Assembly (NCBI GenBank): GCA_965279065.1
Contig: OZ257134.1
Span: 1,302,001-1,366,000, forward strand
DNA length: 64,000 nt
Reading direction: 5' to 3'
From: JAKAXS01 sp965279065
GTDB taxonomy: Bacteria > Pseudomonadota > Alphaproteobacteria > Rhizobiales > Hyphomicrobiaceae
Shown: positions 16,243 to 24,765 of the stretch, piece by piece
Layout of the letters: each line of letters starts with the position of its first letter
Numbering within the stretch: the stretch's first letter is position 1
Position numbers and translations under genes: made by a program
Notes under the pieces: generated by a model
Told to the model about the DNA's origin: nothing
The model's input: the letters and a program-made list of their open reading frames with translations, nothing else
Databases searched by the model: none

Positions 16243-17160
16243 TCAAGCGACGTGCGCAACGTCCAAGCGCGCCTGCCGTCGCCGGTCGTCATAGCGCGCG
16301 GCAAACTCCTGGCGCACGAATTTGGCGAACTCTTGCGCGATCGGCGTGGCATGCGTGCGGCGCAGATAGAGATTGATGTGATAATCCGGCAGCATCGGCA
16401 GTCCGCACCGCGGATCGAAGGCCTGCAACCCCGGCGAGAGGCTGGAACGTAGCATCGGCGCCACGGCGATGTCTGCGAGCAGGCTCGCCTTGACCGCATC
16501 GTGCGATCGCGCTTCCGACACGGGGCGCCAATCGCGACCGGCTTTCGTCAATGCCCCGAGCGCCGCGGCCCGGAATGCGCAGGATGGATCGCCGAGCGAG
16601 ATCGGCAGCGGATTGCGGGCGTGCGCATCGCCGCCTGCTGCGCCCGCCCAGACCAGTGGATCGCGCAGCAGTTCCTCGGCGTGCTCCGGCACTTCCCGCT
16701 CCGTCGTGAGCGTGAGATCGAGCTCGCCGCGCTTCAACTGTTGCAACAGCTCGACGGTGATTCCCGCCACCAGGGTCACCCGGACGCGCGGCCACGTGCG
16801 GTCGAACCGCTTCAGCACCGGCGGCATGTTTGGGTTGACGATGTCCCAAGGGACCCCGACGCGCACTTCGCCCTCGTAGTCCGGTGCGCTCATCAGGCCC
16901 CAGACTTCGTCGTTCAATGCCACCAGACGCTGGGCGTGCGCTACCAGCCTCTCGCCGGCCGGCGTCGGCCGCAGCGTGCGGCTCACTCGTTCGAACAGCG
17001 CCATGCCGAACAGCTCTTCAAGCCGCTTCACCTGCTGGCTGACGGCGGCTTGCGTCAGGTTCAGCAGCACCGCCGCGCGCGTCACGCTGCCGGTTTCGAT
17101 GACGGCCAGAAAGGCCCGCACCAGCGCCGTATCGATGTTCCGGTTCATTCCTTGATCCAT
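16243..17160 (-). CDS. LysR family transcriptional regulator
   Basis: About 305 residues. The N-terminal winged HTH has VRAFLAVIETGSVTRAAVLL and LTQAAVSQQVKRLEELFGM, followed by the LysR effector-binding domain (EVRVGVPWDIVNPN, GITVELLQQLKRGELDLTL). ATG choices are 17166, 17160 and 17148; AAGGA abuts the last, so the exact start is uncertain. It is divergent from a DUF1127 gene, an arrangement often seen in Rhizobiales, and a palindrome in the gap (17172-17182) is a likely operator. The effector is unknown. Confidence 0.9.
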   Translation of the reverse strand: MDQGMNRNIDTALVRAFLAVIETGSVTRAAVLLNLTQAAVSQQVKRLEELFGMALFERVSRTLRPTPAGERLVAHAQRLVALNDEVWGLMSAPDYEGEVRVGVPWDIVNPNMPPVLKRFDRTWPRVRVTLVAGITVELLQQLKRGELDLTLTTEREVPEHAEELLRDPLVWAGAAGGDAHARNPLPISLGDPSCAFRAAALGALTKAGRDWRPVSEARSHDAVKASLLADIAVAPMLRSSLSPGLQAFDPRCGLPMLPDYHINLYLRRTHATPIAQEFAKFVRQEFAARYDDRRRQARLDVAHVA

Positions 17161-17171
17161 TAGCATATGTA

Positions 17172-17182
17172 ATGGTTACCAT
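17172..17182. promoter_or_regulatory. Palindrome in LysR/DUF1127 intergenic region
   Basis: ATGGT and ACCAT flank a single T, forming a perfect 11-bp palindrome in an AT-rich gap between divergent genes. It contains a T-x-A core like LysR operator centres. Position and symmetry suggest control of one or both genes by the LysR protein; binding is inferred. Confidence 0.4.
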
Positions 17183-17254
17183 AATAAACATTCGATATGA
17201 TTATGCAAGAACGGCCTCCATATCAGTGCCGACGCTTCAATTCGGAGACCGGCA

Positions 17255-17500
17255 ATGCTTGCGATTCCTGTATCAACCCCCCGTCGTGTCCCCGCCCGCG
17301 AAGCGCGCCTGACGCAGCGTGTTCTCTTCGTCGTCGCGTGGTTGTCTCGCGCTCTGGCCGTCGCGCGCGAGCGCCGCGCACTCCTGCGCCTCGACGAGAC
17401 CGCTCTGAAAGACATCGGCCTCAGCCGCGCCGACGCCTATGGCGAAGCCACGCGCCGCTGGTGGGACCTGCCTGCCGGCGACGACGCTGAACGTCGTTGA
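17255..17500 (+). CDS. DUF1127 domain-containing small protein
   Basis: 81-residue protein with a C-terminal DUF1127 (YjiS-like) motif: RERRALLRLDETALKDIGLS followed by RADAYGEATRRWWD. A short Leu/Val-rich helix (TQRVLFVVAWLSRALAVA) precedes it. DUF1127 proteins are Arg-rich and some bind RNA or affect phosphate and carbon metabolism; the role here is unknown. GGAGA precedes the ATG. Divergence from a LysR gene suggests specific induction. Confidence 0.88.
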   Translation: MLAIPVSTPRRVPAREARLTQRVLFVVAWLSRALAVARERRALLRLDETALKDIGLSRADAYGEATRRWWDLPAGDDAERR

Positions 17501-17605
17501 TGTCGCGCAGCAGAGAATCGTCTAAACTTCGTTAAACAATATCCTGCGCTTGAATCCCTGTTTGTCGTGTCCGCATTAGCGAGTCCACCATAGGGAGACC
17601 CTCAT

Positions 17606-17845
17606 ATGTCCATTCGCGCGGCGTCCCGCACAACGTCGGGTTTTACGGCCTACGTTCGTAGGCCTGATCCTCTGTATATCCCGCCCGCTGAGGCCAGGAG
17701 CGGCACCGACCCCGACGATCAGGACGACAGCTCGCGCAGGGCGAGGCGCGACGTGCCGGGCCTCACCTTCTCGACCTCGACGATCGACGAGGATGATGAC
17801 GACGGCACCTATTCACCGGTTCCGCCCAACACGATCCGGTCGTGA
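17606..17845 (+). CDS. Small acidic hypothetical protein
   Basis: 79-residue ORF, low-complexity and probably disordered: an N-terminal Ser/Arg/Thr part, then DPDDQDDSS, and an acidic DEDDDDGTYSPVP tail. AGGGAGACC lies upstream of the ATG at acceptable distance. There is no domain or membrane helix. Ribosome-binding site and codon use argue that it is translated; function unknown. Confidence 0.5.
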   Translation: MSIRAASRTTSGFTAYVRRPDPLYIPPAEARSGTDPDDQDDSSRRARRDVPGLTFSTSTIDEDDDDGTYSPVPPNTIRS

Positions 17846-17971
17846 AACCGGCTACGGCTCGCTTGAATACTTTGCCAGAAATACCGTGACGCGATCGCGA
17901 TAGCTTGGTCGACGGCGCCCGCGATGGCGAGCGCCGTGACAGCAGCAGTCACGCAGCCGGAGTCCCCAGCC

Positions 17972-19375
17972 TCAACCCCACGTCCGGATGTCGACGAAGT
18001 GGCCTTCGACGGCAGCGGCGGCGGCCATGATCGGGCTCAGCAGGTGCGTACGCCCGAGACGGCCCTGGCGGCCCTCGAAATTGCGGTTCGACGTCGAGGC
18101 GCAGCGCTGGCCCGGCTTCAACTGGTCCGGGTTCATGCCCAGGCACATCGAACAGCCCGGCTCCCGCCATTCGAAGCCCGCGTCCTTGAAGATCTTGTCG
18201 AGGCCTTCCGCTTCCGCCTGCTCCTTCACCAGTCCCGACCCCGGCACGATCATGGCGTAGGCAAGCCGCGACGAGATCTTCTTGCCGTCCACGAGCTTGG
18301 CAACCGCGCGCAGATCCTCAATGCGCCCGTTGGTGCACGAGCCGATCCACACCACGTCGAGCGGCACGTCCGTCATCTTCGTGCCCGGCGTCAGGCCCAT
18401 GTAGTCGAGCGCGCGCTGCACCGAGGCACGCTTGTTTTCGTCCTGCACCTTGGCCGGGTCAGGCACCACGCCGGTGATCGCCACCACGTCTTCCGGGCTC
18501 GTGCCCCAGGTCACGATCGGCGGCAGTTCGGCCGCGTTGAGACGCACCACGCGATCGAAGTGCGCGCCCTCGTCGGTCGTCAGCGTTTCCCAATATTTTT
18601 GCGCCATGTCCCAGGCCGCACCCTTCGGCGACTTGGGACGGCCCTTCAGGAAGGCAAACGTCTTCTCGTCGGGCGCGATCATGCCGGCACGCGCGCCGCC
18701 CTCGATCGACATGTTGCAGACCGTCATGCGGCCTTCCATCGACAGCGCGCGGATGGCTTCGCCCGCGTACTCGATGACGCTGCCGGTGCCGCCGGCCGTG
18801 CCGATTTCGCCGATGATGGCGAGGATGATGTCCTTCGCGGTGACGCCGGCCGGCAACTCGCCGTCGACCTGCACCAGCATGTTCTTGGCCTTCTGCTGGA
18901 TCAACGTCTGCGTGGCCAGCACGTGCTCCACTTCGCTGGTGCCGATACCGTGCGCCAATGCGCCGAACGCGCCATGCGTCGAGGTATGGCTGTCGCCGCA
19001 CACGATCGTCGTGCCGGGCAGCGTGAAGCCCTGCTCGGGGCCGACGACGTGGACGATGCCCTGCCGCTTGTCCAGCTCGTTGAAATACTCGACGCCAAAT
19101 TCGCGCGCGTTGTTCGCCAGCGTTTCGACCTGCGTTTTGGAATCCTGGTCGTGGATCCCCAAGCGCCGGTCCGTCGTCGGCACGTTGTGGTCGACGACGG
19201 CGAGCGTCTTCTCAGGCGCGCGCAGGCGCCGGCCCGACATGCGCAGCCCCTCGAACGCTTGCGGGCTCGTCACCTCGTGCACGAGATGGCGGTCGATATA
19301 GAGCAGGCAGGTGCCGTCGGGTTGGCGGTCGACGACGTGGTCGTCGAAAATCTTGTCGTAAAGCGTCTTCGGCAT
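17972..19375 (-). CDS. leuC: 3-isopropylmalate dehydratase large subunit
   Basis: 467-residue LeuC, the catalytic [4Fe-4S] subunit of isopropylmalate isomerase. Cluster cysteines are in VWIGSCTNGR and CSMCLGMNP. Other family segments are MPKTLYDKIFDDHVVDRQPD, CGDSHTSTHGAFGALAHGIG and NMSIEGGARAGMIAPDE. GGAGACGATCCTG precedes the ATG. Its partner leuD is 3.4 kb downstream on the same strand. A terminator-like hairpin lies about 70 bp upstream of the start and may insulate it from the LysR gene. Confidence 0.97.
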   Translation of the reverse strand: MPKTLYDKIFDDHVVDRQPDGTCLLYIDRHLVHEVTSPQAFEGLRMSGRRLRAPEKTLAVVDHNVPTTDRRLGIHDQDSKTQVETLANNAREFGVEYFNELDKRQGIVHVVGPEQGFTLPGTTIVCGDSHTSTHGAFGALAHGIGTSEVEHVLATQTLIQQKAKNMLVQVDGELPAGVTAKDIILAIIGEIGTAGGTGSVIEYAGEAIRALSMEGRMTVCNMSIEGGARAGMIAPDEKTFAFLKGRPKSPKGAAWDMAQKYWETLTTDEGAHFDRVVRLNAAELPPIVTWGTSPEDVVAITGVVPDPAKVQDENKRASVQRALDYMGLTPGTKMTDVPLDVVWIGSCTNGRIEDLRAVAKLVDGKKISSRLAYAMIVPGSGLVKEQAEAEGLDKIFKDAGFEWREPGCSMCLGMNPDQLKPGQRCASTSNRNFEGRQGRLGRTHLLSPIMAAAAAVEGHFVDIRTWG

Positions 19376-19441
19376 CAGGATCGTCTCCGGTTCTGGCCAC
19401 TAGATAGCGCTGGCCGCGCCGATCGGCAAATGCGCCACGAC

Positions 19442-19468
19442 AAAAAAGAACCGGACCTTTCGGCCCGG
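19442..19468 (-). terminator. Rho-independent terminator between LysR and leuC
   Basis: On the minus strand CCGGGCC and GGTCCGG pair (one G-T wobble) around a GAAA tetraloop. TTC and six Ts follow. It would end the LysR transcript, or act as an attenuator in a leuC leader since it sits about 70 nt before that start. The tetraloop and T-run make this the most canonical terminator in the window. Confidence 0.7.
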
Positions 19469-19600
19469 CCCATTACAGTTGGGATCCGGTAAATGGCTCC
19501 AGGCTGCCAAAGGCACCCAGGAACATGTCCCGATAGTAAGCTGCGTTACGTTATAACCGCAAGGGGCATTTGTCCGGGAAAACTTCCCGACAGCCTGAGG

Positions 19601-20491
19601 TTAGGTCGAGATATTGCGCGCCTTGGCGACCAGAAAGTCGCGCAGGACCTGCACCTTCTTCGACGTCTTGAGCTCCTCGGGGTAGACGAACAGAATGGGC
19701 AGCGACGGCGGGTCGACCTCCGTCAGTACCGTGACGAGATCGCCCTCGCCCTCGGTCAGGTAGTCGGGAATCATGCCGATGCCGATGCCCGCCCGGATGG
19801 CGTACTTGATCGCCACCACGCTGTTTGCCCGCAGCGCCGCCTTGCGCGGCTCATTGCCGTCGCGTCCCGCCGTTTCCAGCCAGCTGATCGCCGGCAGGTG
19901 CTGTGCCTGGCTGCCGATGTAGGAGATGATCCGGTGACGATCGAGGTCGGCCAGCGACTGCGGCGCGCCGTAGCGGCGCACGTAACTCGTCGACGCGAAC
20001 GCCCGCACCTTCATTGTGAACAATGGTCGGCGGATGAGATCGTTGTTGTCGGGCTCTCGTGTCCACAGCGCCACGTCGGCGGCGCGCATCGAGATATCGA
20101 TCTGATCGTCGTTGAGGATCATTTCGACGCGGATCTCCGGATAGAGATCCATGAACTCCCGCAACCGCTGCGTCAGCCAGACGGTGCCTAGCCCCACGGG
20201 CGCCGCGATCCGCAGCTCACCCGTTGGCTGCGTCGTCGTGTCGGCCAGCAGCGTCGCGGCCGTCTGCAGCTTCGTCATCACCTCCGCGACGGTGGCGTAG
20301 AGCAGTTCTCCCTGCTCGGTCAGCACCAGGCCGCGCGCATGCCGGTGGAACAGCGACAGCCCCAGATCCTTCTCCAGGGAAGAGACCTGCCGGCTGACCG
20401 CCGACTGACTCATGTGCAGCGCCTCGCCGGCGTGCGTGAAGCTGCCGGCGGCGGCGGCCGCGTGAAAGATGCGAAGCTTGTCCCAGTCCAC
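19601..20491 (-). CDS. LysR family transcriptional regulator
   Basis: 296-residue regulator. The HTH is in FHAAAAAGSFTHAGEALHMS with QSAVSRQVSSLEKDLGLSLF; the effector domain begins near GELRIAAPVGLGTVWLTQRL. The second half (NDDQIDISMRAADVALW, IRAGIGIGMIPDYL) matches the subgroup whose members often lie beside thioredoxin reductase in alphaproteobacteria, though no trxB is near here. It is transcribed toward leuC with a terminator between. Target genes cannot be named. Confidence 0.93.
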   Translation of the reverse strand: MDWDKLRIFHAAAAAGSFTHAGEALHMSQSAVSRQVSSLEKDLGLSLFHRHARGLVLTEQGELLYATVAEVMTKLQTAATLLADTTTQPTGELRIAAPVGLGTVWLTQRLREFMDLYPEIRVEMILNDDQIDISMRAADVALWTREPDNNDLIRRPLFTMKVRAFASTSYVRRYGAPQSLADLDRHRIISYIGSQAQHLPAISWLETAGRDGNEPRKAALRANSVVAIKYAIRAGIGIGMIPDYLTEGEGDLVTVLTEVDPPSLPILFVYPEELKTSKKVQVLRDFLVAKARNIST

Positions 20492-20616
20492 GTTTGATCC
20501 GTCTGCGATCCGGCGCGCAAAAAAGGCCGGAGCCAGTGGCTCCGGCGGATTGACTTACTGCATCGCAGCATATCCCGTCTTTGCTGGATCGCAAATGTCG
20601 GTGGGCAATCGCTTCG

Positions 20617-22731
20617 TCAGTTGGCAAACAGGCCGGAAATCGCCTCGGTTAACGGGTCCGTCTGCGTCACGCGCTGCTTTTTGCGCTTGCCCGTCGCCGC
20701 TGGCGGCGCATCCGGGTCCACTTCCGCGATCTCCGGCGGCGCCTCGAAGCGGTATTGCTTGCCCGATAGGGCCGCCGCGACGCGCGATTCATAGCCGTAG
20801 ACATCGGCCACCGTATTCAGCTTGCCGCTGTCGTCGACCACGGCGGTGAAGTACGTGGTGTGCACCCAGATCGGCTTGTCGATCTTGACCTCGTTGGCTC
20901 CACCCGTGAAGCGCGCGTCCACCTCGGCCGCCGACCAGCCCTTGTCCTCCGCCAGCAGCAGTTCGGCGAACTTCACCGGATTGTTGACGCGCATGCAGCC
21001 GTGGCTGTAGGCGCGCATGTTCTGCTTGAACAGCTCCTTGGCCGTGGTGTCGTGCATGTAGACGTCGTGCTTGTTGGGGAACAGGAACTTGACGATGCCA
21101 AGCACGTTCTTCGGTCCCGACGGCTGCGTGAACTGGAAGCGGCGGATATCGACGCTGTTCCAGTCGACGGAATCCGGATCGATCTGGCGGCCGTTGTACG
21201 AAACCTTGAGGTCGTGACGCTGCAGCACCCGGCTGCTGCCGCCGCCGCCACCGCCGAAGAAGCTCTCGAAGAAATCGCCTCCGCCGGCGCGCCGCAACTG
21301 TGGCATCAGCTCCTTCTGCTTGATGCCGTCCGGCACGCCCCATTCGGGATGGAACACGATCGTCTTCATCTGCGCTGAAAACACCGGCGTCGCCCACTGC
21401 GGCAGGCCAACGACGATCTTCTCTTCGTAGACCTGCTTGCCGTCCTTGAACGTGCGCGTCTTGAATTCCGGAATATTGTTCCAGACGTACGTGGCGCCGA
21501 GATCCTGCGGCAACCACCGCCAACGCTCCATGTTGTTGACGATGCGCTGGACGTCACGGCCCTTGTCCGGCTTGCTGGCCGCATCGTCACCGTTGAGCGC
21601 CAGACGCGTCGCCTGGCCAACGAAGCCGTTGGCCTTCACGCCGTTGGCCCGCTGGAACGCCATGACGGCTTCCTGCAGCGGCGCGTCATAGAGGTTTTCG
21701 TTTCCGGCCTCGGCCGTCACCTTGAGGCGGCGGCGCAGGAGCGAGACGTCCGCATGCTGGGCGCCGGGCTTGATCACCTTGCCGGGCGGCAGTTTGACCG
21801 ACAGGGCCTCGTCCACGACCGGGGCCGGCTCTGACGGCCCTCTCAGTTTTAGCAGCGCCGCGCGCAGCCGCACGAACTGCTCGTGCTTGGGGTGCTGGTC
21901 ACGCAGATAGCCGTCGGCATTTCCGGCCTTGGTGATCTCGTCCAGAACGATCTTCGGATCCTTGAGCGGCGGTGACATGTCGAGCCCGGGGCTCAACGCC
22001 TGCGGATTGATGCGCCCGCCCCGCGCCTCGCGCACGTACTGCAGCACGGCCATCGTCACGGTTGCCTCGGCGTCGGCCAGCGCAGCCGGCGCCGTATCGG
22101 TTCCGGCCGCCGGCAGCGTGAAGGCCGAGGTCTCCAGGCCCCACTCGTCCGCCTTGCGAACTTCGGCGATGGCTACCTCGCCCGCCGTCGTGAACCCGCC
22201 GCCAGACTTCACCCACAGCGGACCCTCGCTGCGTGCCGAGTAGAAGGCCGCGGCAGCGTCGCGATCGGCGTCGGCGGCCTTGCTGGCGAATGACTTGTCG
22301 TTGAACTTTTCGCGGACTGCCGCCACGATCGGATCGGCTGGCGGAGGCGGCGGCGCTTGTGCCTGCGTTGCGGCCGGCGTGGCTGGATCGGTCGCAGCCG
22401 GTGCGGGCGGAGTGGCCGCCGTTGCGTCCGCCGGTGCCGGCGATGTGGCGGCTGGCGGCGTCGCCGCTGGCGTTGTCGTTGGTGGCGTGGCGGCAGGCGT
22501 TTCAGCGGCTGGTGCGGGAACCCCGGGCGCGGGATCCAGCGGTGCAGCGGTCGCAGGTGCCGGCCCCGTGGGAGCCGCGGCTGCAGCAGGCGGGGAGGGG
22601 GCAGCCCCGGCCGGTGCGGCCTCCGTGGGCGTGGCCTGAGCAACGGCGGACGGCACGCAGTAACCGCCGACAGCTGAAAGCAGGACGGCCGAAAACAGGT
22701 GAGCGGCCGCGGTCCGGCGTGCCATTGTCAT
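20617..22731 (-). CDS. YcbB-type L,D-transpeptidase
   Basis: 704-residue periplasmic murein L,D-transpeptidase, which makes 3-3 peptidoglycan crosslinks. An N-terminal signal peptide is followed by a long Ala/Pro-rich low-complexity linker (about 30-135). Then come a scaffold domain, a peptidoglycan-binding motif (LQEAVMAFQRANGVKANGFV, about 355-400) and the YkuD catalytic domain. The catalytic motif is YSHGCMRVNNPVKFAELLL with upstream His in YMHDTTAKELF. An inserted Gly-rich loop (SFFGGGGGGSSR) interrupts the catalytic domain. The Pro/Ala region is unusually long and may span the wall. Transcribed alone. A second, smaller transpeptidase is at 33563. Confidence 0.93.
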   Translation of the reverse strand: MTMARRTAAAHLFSAVLLSAVGGYCVPSAVAQATPTEAAPAGAAPSPPAAAAAPTGPAPATAAPLDPAPGVPAPAAETPAATPPTTTPAATPPAATSPAPADATAATPPAPAATDPATPAATQAQAPPPPPADPIVAAVREKFNDKSFASKAADADRDAAAAFYSARSEGPLWVKSGGGFTTAGEVAIAEVRKADEWGLETSAFTLPAAGTDTAPAALADAEATVTMAVLQYVREARGGRINPQALSPGLDMSPPLKDPKIVLDEITKAGNADGYLRDQHPKHEQFVRLRAALLKLRGPSEPAPVVDEALSVKLPPGKVIKPGAQHADVSLLRRRLKVTAEAGNENLYDAPLQEAVMAFQRANGVKANGFVGQATRLALNGDDAASKPDKGRDVQRIVNNMERWRWLPQDLGATYVWNNIPEFKTRTFKDGKQVYEEKIVVGLPQWATPVFSAQMKTIVFHPEWGVPDGIKQKELMPQLRRAGGGDFFESFFGGGGGGSSRVLQRHDLKVSYNGRQIDPDSVDWNSVDIRRFQFTQPSGPKNVLGIVKFLFPNKHDVYMHDTTAKELFKQNMRAYSHGCMRVNNPVKFAELLLAEDKGWSAAEVDARFTGGANEVKIDKPIWVHTTYFTAVVDDSGKLNTVADVYGYESRVAAALSGKQYRFEAPPEIAEVDPDAPPAATGKRKKQRVTQTDPLTEAISGLFAN

Positions 22732-22959
22732 GGAAAATCGTCTCCTTGCGGCGAATCGCGCCGCCCATGCTAGCTGTTCGAACTATCTTTAGGCCTGCTT
22801 TCGTGGCGTTTTCGTGCCGAAGCCTGTGCGCCGGAACGAGTGTGGCGGCTTGCACACACCCGACGCAATCATTGACCACGTTTCCGCCGGAATCCGGCCG
22901 GATAGCGACGCTTTCCAACCTGAAATGGCTCGCGCGGCGAGACCAGGACCGATGCTGAC

Positions 22960-23589
22960 ATGACGCAGCTCTGTGTAACGATACCGGCGCTACCCGCCCC
23001 CCATGGGCCTCGCCTCCTGGCCGAGGCGCTGGCGACCGCGCGTGTGGCAGCCGTCGTCATCGTCCCCACAGAGGCCGGAAACATCGCGCCGGACGCCGCC
23101 CTTCCCCTAATCGCCGCTACGCAGAAGGCCAACGCCGCCGCACTGATTTATGGCGATGCGCACCTCGCCCGCACCCTCAAGGCCGACGGCGTGCATCTGC
23201 CTTGGAGCCTTGAGTGTCGCGCTGCAGCCGAAGACGCGCGCGAGATCTTGGGCCAGGGCGGCATCGTCGGCGCCGACGCCGGCCAGTCGCGGCACGACGC
23301 CATGGAACTCGGCGAACTTGGCGTCGACTACGTGGCCTTCGGCCCGGATGGCGGCATCGACCCCGCTCTGGCACGCGACGAGCGCGACGGCTTCGTTGCC
23401 TGGTGGGCCGAGATATTCGAAGTGCCTGTCGTGGCCCTCGACGTCACAGGGGCAGAGGAGGCCGCGGCCCTCGCCTCGGTCAATGCCGATTTCATCAGCG
23501 TGTCGCTCGGCCCTAACAGCGATGCCGGCAAAGCGCTCGCGGACATCGCTGCCGCCGTCAACGAACCGCGCGCCCAACCGGCCGTCTAA
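22960..23589 (+). CDS. Thiamine phosphate synthase-like protein (ThiE family)
   Basis: 209-residue TIM-barrel protein of the ThiE/TenI family. It has ALIYGDAHLARTLKADGVHL, GGIVGADAGQSRHDAMELGE and DYVAFGPDGG, matching ThiE strands. The usual thiazole/pyrimidine-binding segments are diverged: ThiE's GxGPxFxTxTK reads FGPDGGIDPALARDE. It may therefore be a TenI-like paralogue without thiamine synthase activity. It is followed at 16 bp by a Sel1 protein gene and then suhB, a neighbourhood I associate with Rhizobiales. No other thi genes are present. Confidence 0.75.
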   Translation: MTQLCVTIPALPAPHGPRLLAEALATARVAAVVIVPTEAGNIAPDAALPLIAATQKANAAALIYGDAHLARTLKADGVHLPWSLECRAAAEDAREILGQGGIVGADAGQSRHDAMELGELGVDYVAFGPDGGIDPALARDERDGFVAWWAEIFEVPVVALDVTGAEEAAALASVNADFISVSLGPNSDAGKALADIAAAVNEPRAQPAV

Positions 23590-23605
23590 GATCAGGAGCC
23601 TGCTC

Positions 23606-24622
23606 GTGAACATGCGCTACCTCATTGCCGGTCTCGTGCTCGCCGTGTTCGCGGGCTGCGGTGCCACACTGGTGATGCTCGGCGTCGTTCCGCTACCCGG
23701 TCTCAACAGCGGTACGCCGTTCCCCGACATGCAGGTCGAGATGGCCAAGCACCCCGATGCGGTCACTCCGTCCGAGCTGCAGCGCGCCGCCTACGACGCC
23801 TTCGAGGAAGGCAAATATCTGACCGCATTGTCCTTGGCGCAGGACGCCGCCGCGAAAGGCGATCCCCAGGCCTATACGCTGATCGGCCGGATCTATGCCG
23901 AAGGCACCGGCGTCTCGCGCGATCCCGTCAAGGCGGCTGAGGCCTACGACAAGGCCGCCGCCCTCGGCGACGTGCCGGGCATGGTATCGCTCGCCGTCAT
24001 GCTCGCCGCCGGCAAGGGCGTGGAAAAGAACCGCGACAAGGCAGCCGAACTATTCGAACGCGCGGCCCAGACTGGCGACCCGCTCGCCAATTACAACCTC
24101 GGTCTGTTGTTCCTGCGTGGTGACGGCAAGCCGGAGAACCCGTATCGCGCTGCCCAGCACATTCGTTATGCCGCCGAGAAGGGCATCGTCTCGGCCCAGT
24201 ACGACATCGCCGGCCTCTATCAGAACGGCACCGGCGTGCCCAATGACGCATTGGAAGCCGCCAACTGGATGTCGAAAGCCGCCGCCAGCGGCATGACGGA
24301 AGCCGAGTACGATTATTCGATCATGCTGTTACGCGGGCAGGGCCTGAAGCGCGATGAGCCCAAGGCCGTCGACTACCTGCGTGCCGCAGCCGAGAAGGGC
24401 GTCGCCGGTGCCCAGAACCGCTTGGCTCACGTCTACCTTGATGGCGTGGCAGGCGTCCCACCGTCTCCCGCCGAAGCCATCAAGTGGCGGCTGATCGCCA
24501 AGGCCAACGGCATTGCCAAGGACGACAAGCTGGAACTGTTGATCTCGTCCTTTCCCCCCGACCAGGTCGCTGCCGCCCAGAAGGCCGCCGAAGACTGGCG
24601 CGAAAAGAAACAAATCCAATAG
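23606..24622 (+). CDS. Secreted Sel1/TPR repeat protein
   Basis: 338 residues from a GTG start at 23606, which has AGGAG seven bases upstream; the ATG at 23612 is 13 bases away, hence less likely. The N-terminal hydrophobic segment (MRYLIAGLVLAVFAGCGATL) is a signal or anchor. About six Sel1-type repeats follow from residue 70, for example AAEAYDKAAALGDVPGMVSL, AAELFERAAQTGDPLANYNL and AVDYLRAAAEKGVAGAQNRL. Sel1 proteins are periplasmic scaffolds, in alphaproteobacteria often affecting envelope or exopolysaccharide. It is downstream of the ThiE-like gene by 16 bp, so likely co-transcribed. Confidence 0.9.
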   Translation: MNMRYLIAGLVLAVFAGCGATLVMLGVVPLPGLNSGTPFPDMQVEMAKHPDAVTPSELQRAAYDAFEEGKYLTALSLAQDAAAKGDPQAYTLIGRIYAEGTGVSRDPVKAAEAYDKAAALGDVPGMVSLAVMLAAGKGVEKNRDKAAELFERAAQTGDPLANYNLGLLFLRGDGKPENPYRAAQHIRYAAEKGIVSAQYDIAGLYQNGTGVPNDALEAANWMSKAAASGMTEAEYDYSIMLLRGQGLKRDEPKAVDYLRAAAEKGVAGAQNRLAHVYLDGVAGVPPSPAEAIKWRLIAKANGIAKDDKLELLISSFPPDQVAAAQKAAEDWREKKQIQ

Positions 24623-24765
24623 GCGCGCGACGCTGGCAGCCCTTGCCTCGCGCCGCGCAAAAGCCTAGGAAAGCCGCGGCCTAACGAAAATATATTGTTT
24701 AACAGCGCGCTAGCCGAATTCGCGAGGCAGGCGCTCAACATTCTGCTTCCAGTCCGGACCACCCA

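Noticed and set aside
17924..19492. 522-codon open frame on the plus strand opposite leuC
   Set aside because: It is the mirror of leuC: His/Arg/Asp/Val-rich composition typical of antisense frames in GC-rich DNA, and no domain.
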